The notes beneath the pieces were generated by a model. That model was not told the DNA's origin, did no database searches, and saw only the letters and a program-made list of their open reading frames with translations. A program made the translations under genes and the position numbers. From contig NC_092574.1 in the NCBI RefSeq assembly GCF_037975245.1, forward strand, positions 2,761,001 to 2,825,000: a stretch of DNA of 64,000 bases. Direction: 5' to 3'. This DNA comes from Apostichopus japonicus (lineage: Eukaryota; Echinodermata; Holothuroidea; Aspidochirotida; Stichopodidae). Position 1 is the first letter of the stretch. Each line of letters starts with the position of its first letter. Shown piece by piece: positions 60,601-64,000 of this stretch.

Positions 60601-62057
60601 ATCGGTACCGCACATTCGATGTATAGGTACCGCACCTTCGATTGATCGGTACCGCACATTCGATTGATAGGTACCGCGCATTCGATTGATCGGTACCGCA
60701 CTTTCGATTTATCGGTACCGCACATTCGATTGTTCGGTATCGCACATTCGATTGATCGGTATCGCACATTCGATTGATCTGTACCGCACATTCGATTCAT
60801 CGGTACAGCGCATTCGATTTATCAGTACCCTACAATCGATTGATCGGTATCGCAAGTTCGATTGATCGGTACCGCACATTCTATTGATCGGTACCGAACA
60901 TTCTATTGTTCGGTACCGCACATTCGATTGATAGGTACCGCACAATCGATTGATCCTTATCGAATATTTGATTGATCGGTATGGAACATTCGATTGTTCG
61001 GTACCACACATTCGATTGATCGGTACCCCACATTCAATTGATCGGTACCGCACATTTGATTTATCGGTACCGCACAATCAATTGATCGGTATCGCACATT
61101 CGATTTATCGGTACCGCACTTTCTAGAGTTCGGTACCGAACATTCGATTGCTCGGTACCGCACATTCGATTTATGGGTACCGAACATTCTAATGATCGGT
61201 ACCGCACATTCGATTGTTCGGTACCGCATATTCTTTTGATCGGTATTGCACCTTCGATTTATCGGTACCGCACATTCTATTGATCGGAACCGAACATTCT
61301 ATTTATCGGTACCGCTCATTCGATTGATAGGTACCGCACATTCGATTGATCGGTATCGCATTTTTGATTGATCTGTACCGCACATGTGATTTATCGGTAC
61401 CGCACATACCATTTATCGGTACTGCACATTCGATTCATCGGTACCGCACATTCCATTTATCGGTACCGCACAATCGTTTTATCGGTACCGCACATTTGAT
61501 TGATCGTTACCGCACATTCGATTGTTCGATTGTTCGGTATCGCACATTCGAATTATCGGCTCCGCACATTCGTTTGTACGGAACAGCACATTTGATTGTT
61601 CGGTACCGCACATTCGATTTATCGGTACCGCCCATTCTATATCGGTACCACACCTTTGATTTATCGGTACCGCACATTAGATTTATCGGTACCGCACATT
61701 CGATTTATCGGTACCGCACACTCGATTGTTCGGCACCGAACATTCGATTGATCGGTAACGCGCATTCATTTTATCGGTACCGAACATTCTATTTGTCAGC
61801 ACCGCTCATCCGATTTATCGGTACCGAACATTCTATTTATATGTACCGCACATTCGATTTATCGGTACCGCATATTCGATTTATCGGTACCGCACATTAG
61901 ATTTATCGGTACCGCACATTCCATTTATCGGTACCGCATATTCTTTTGTCCGGTACCGCATATTCGATTGTTCGGTTGATCGGTACCGCATATTCGATTA
62001 ATCGGTACCGAACATTCTATTGATTGGTTCCGCACATTCGATTGATCGGTACCGTAC

Positions 62058-63050
62058 TGTCACAACCTCCGTAGGATAAAGCAAAATGGCACCTTCTAGT
62101 GCCCCCTTCTGTTGCGACCCCGGGTTTTCCTTTGGCCTTCAAAGCCGATAAAATACCAAAAGGACCAAAAGACTACTGAGAGGTTTCTGAAAGTTAACAA
62201 AACGATATATTAACAATGATACGATCTCTACTGATTTGTACAAGGATTCTTGGTACTAGAAATTTGAAATATCACAGACAGATTTTACAATATTATACGG
62301 CCGTTAAATTCTTAAAAGATTACTTAACTTATCTTACGCGGCGCGTGCCGGCTCTCGGTTCCTTTCGTAGCTGTGCTGACCTCCTTGCGTCACCAACAAC
62401 GATGTCGGGAGTATCCCTCGTAGGCTGGTATCCCGTGACTTGGTCAGGAGCAAAACCGTTCCCCGCTGGTCCAATTCGACTCAACGTTTGTATCCCAAGG
62501 ATGGCTTCCTCCTGGGTGAACTCCGAAAAACTCTGCCGAAGTCACGCCTGTCCCGGTTAAACGACGCACCAATCTGATAAACAAACAGTCCACCGGTTCC
62601 TCCGTCCGTCCCCTCGATAATTAATCTTTTATCTCAGATGAATTTCTTTTCACAATTCTCCTCCGTAGGATTATTGAGAAAACATGTTAATTCTGACTCG
62701 ACTGGATAATTAGATCGATAAAAACTTCAAATCACCGAAAATATCTCTTCTTATATATAGCCGGGGTTTAATCTCCCGAAAGTTCTTTTCCAGGAATCCT
62801 GACGGAATAACATCGAGAATCATCCATGTCTCGAAGATACGACTGATAGTTCAACGTTCATTGGTCGACGATATCCGGTCACCTGCTAAAAATAACTTCC
62901 CGTATGTTCTGGAAATTTGTAATCGCTAATATCGAATAGCGCCATTATTCCTCGTCGCTTCCAGAAGGAACGAACACGACGAGTGACCTACTTATCACTC
63001 AGACCAGCGTATACTGAATACACGTACAATGAATACAGTCGTTCGTGACA
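62058..63050. mobile_element. Solo LTR (993 bp) inserted in the satellite, perfect 5-bp TSD
   Basis: It begins TGTCACAACCTCCG and ends TTCGTGACA: TG...CA with 6-base inverted ends (TGTCAC/GTGACA). The satellite is interrupted exactly, with CGTAC duplicated (62053-62057 and 63051-63055); removing one copy plus the insert restores a normal satellite unit. TATATATAG at 62752 could be the TATA box in a plus orientation. Five-base TSD and TGTCAC start fit Ty3/Gypsy-type LTRs, but the class is inferred. No internal domain; ORF 62216-62560 has no recognisable motif. Confidence 0.9.
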
Positions 63051-64000
63051 CGTACATTCTATTGATCGGTACCGAACATTCGATTTATCGGTTCCGCACA
63101 TTCGATTGATCGGTACCGCACATTCGATTGATCGGTACCGCACATTCGATTGATCGGTACCATACCTTTGATTAGTCGGTATTGTACATTCGATTGATCG
63201 GTACGGTGCATTGGATTGATCGGTAGCGCACATTCGATTTATCGGTAGCGCACATTCAATTTATCGGCACCGCATTTCGGTTGATCGGTACGGCACATTC
63301 CATTGATCGGTACCGCACATTCGATTGATCGGTACCGCACATTTTATTGATCGGTACTGCACATTCTATTTATCGGTACCGCATATTCTATTTATCGGTA
63401 CCGCACATTCGATTTATCGGTACCGAACTTTCGATTGATCGGTTTCGCACGCACATTCGATTGTTCGATTGTTCGGTACCGCACATTTGATTTATCGGTT
63501 CCGCACATGTGATTGTTCGGTACAGCACATTCGATTGTACGGTACCGTACATTCGATTTATCGGTACCGCACATTCGATTGATCGGTATGGCACATTCAA
63601 TTTATCGGTATTGCACATTCGATTTATCGGTACCGCACATTCGATTTATCGGTACCGCACAATTAATTGATCGGTATCGCACATTCGATTTATCGGTACC
63701 GCAGATTCTAATGATCGAAACCGCACATTCGATTGTTCGGTACCGCACATTCTATTGATCGGTGTCGCACATACTATATATCGGTACCGCACATTCGATT
63801 GATAGGTACCGCATATTCGATTTATCGGCACCGCACATTCGTTTGATCGGTACCGCACATTCGATTGATCGGTACCGCACAGTCTATTGTTCGGTAACGT
63901 ACATTCGACATATCGATACCGCACAATCGAATTATCGGTACCGAACATTCGATTTATCGGTACCGCACATACGATTTATCGTTACGGCACACTCGATTGT
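63051..64000. repeat. 22-bp satellite array, continuation to window end (~43 units)
   Basis: Same unit as the main block. The stretch from about 63160 to 63380 repeats the private variants of 60247-60467 (CATACCTTTGATTAGTCGG and CACCGCATTTCGGTTGATC), so this belongs to the same array and was part of its higher-order expansion. The array end is not reached. Confidence 0.97.

Larger units (their letters stand above)
43190..62057. repeat. 22-bp satellite array (main block, ~855 units)
   Basis: Tandem units of 22 bases: core GGTACCGCACATTCGATT plus a four-base joint that is mainly GATC, TATC or GTTC (CAAC near the left edge). Most units differ from the consensus at one to three positions; length is well kept, with occasional odd units (for example GATTCTGG at 50872 and 52865, GATTGTTCGATT at 50955). 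Larger duplications are superimposed (see findings). The minus-strand unit has an ATG and no stop in any frame, so many 60-220-codon ORFs appear; the plus strand also gives a 299-codon one (52404-53303). These are by-products. Confidence 0.98.

Noticed and set aside
62216-62560. 114-codon ORF inside the solo LTR
   Set aside because: LTRs are not normally coding; no gag or pol motif, and no homologous frame recognised.
43190-64000. CRISPR-like array
   Set aside because: Units are directly adjacent with no unique spacers, vary internally, and the surroundings are eukaryotic.

Overview
The window looks like non-coding, repeat-dominated DNA from a metazoan nuclear genome. There is no operon-like gene packing, and almost every open frame is short and unsupported. 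tRNA-derived SINEs, non-LTR reverse transcriptase debris, solo LTRs, non-autonomous DNA transposons and tandem satellites are abundant. A marine invertebrate deuterostome such as an echinoderm is my best guess; it rests only on the style of the repeats (tRNA-SINEs and the dispersed TGACCTTTGACCTC family) and is not proven.

0-7.5 kb: the only region with plausible host exons. A 226-codon open stretch on the minus strand (1553-2243) has a good acceptor, and a short minus-strand ORF at 6737-6916 could be a first exon. Between them lie a SINE, a broken non-LTR retrotransposon and a 68-bp tandem triplication.

7.5-32 kb: a graveyard of nested non-autonomous DNA transposons. By reading ends I could delimit nine elements with CAG...CTG-type terminal inverted repeats (TIRs). 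Seven have 8-bp target-site duplications (TSDs) that match perfectly or at 7 of 8 positions. They nest: C inside B inside a long-TIR element; X inside D inside J; F inside E; A inside H. Eight-base TSDs with CAGTGGCG-like ends fit the hAT superfamily. A short internal module is shared between elements whose ends differ. The same interval holds a SINE with a perfect 13-bp TSD, a likely solo LTR with TATA box and AATAAA, a 31-bp minisatellite lying between ~445-bp inverted repeats, a U2 snRNA-like fragment, a ~150-bp palindrome and an odd degenerate satellite made of palindromic units (29.9-31.2 kb).

32-43 kb: quieter. It holds a second, unrelated 31-bp minisatellite, small direct repeats, a Mutator-like inverted-repeat element with a 10-bp TSD (41088-42007), and one possible exon (42335-42541) ending at a GTAAGT donor.

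43.2-64 kb: a satellite array of a 22-bp unit (18-base core GGTACCGCACATTCGATT plus a variable four-base joint), about 900 units, running off the window end. It shows higher-order duplications (291 bp, 330 bp and 0.5-2 kb), a distinct subfamily at its left edge, and one interruption: a 993-bp solo LTR with a perfect 5-bp TSD (62058-63050). All long ORFs in this array, and in both minisatellites, follow from a repeat unit whose length is not divisible by three and I do not call them genes.
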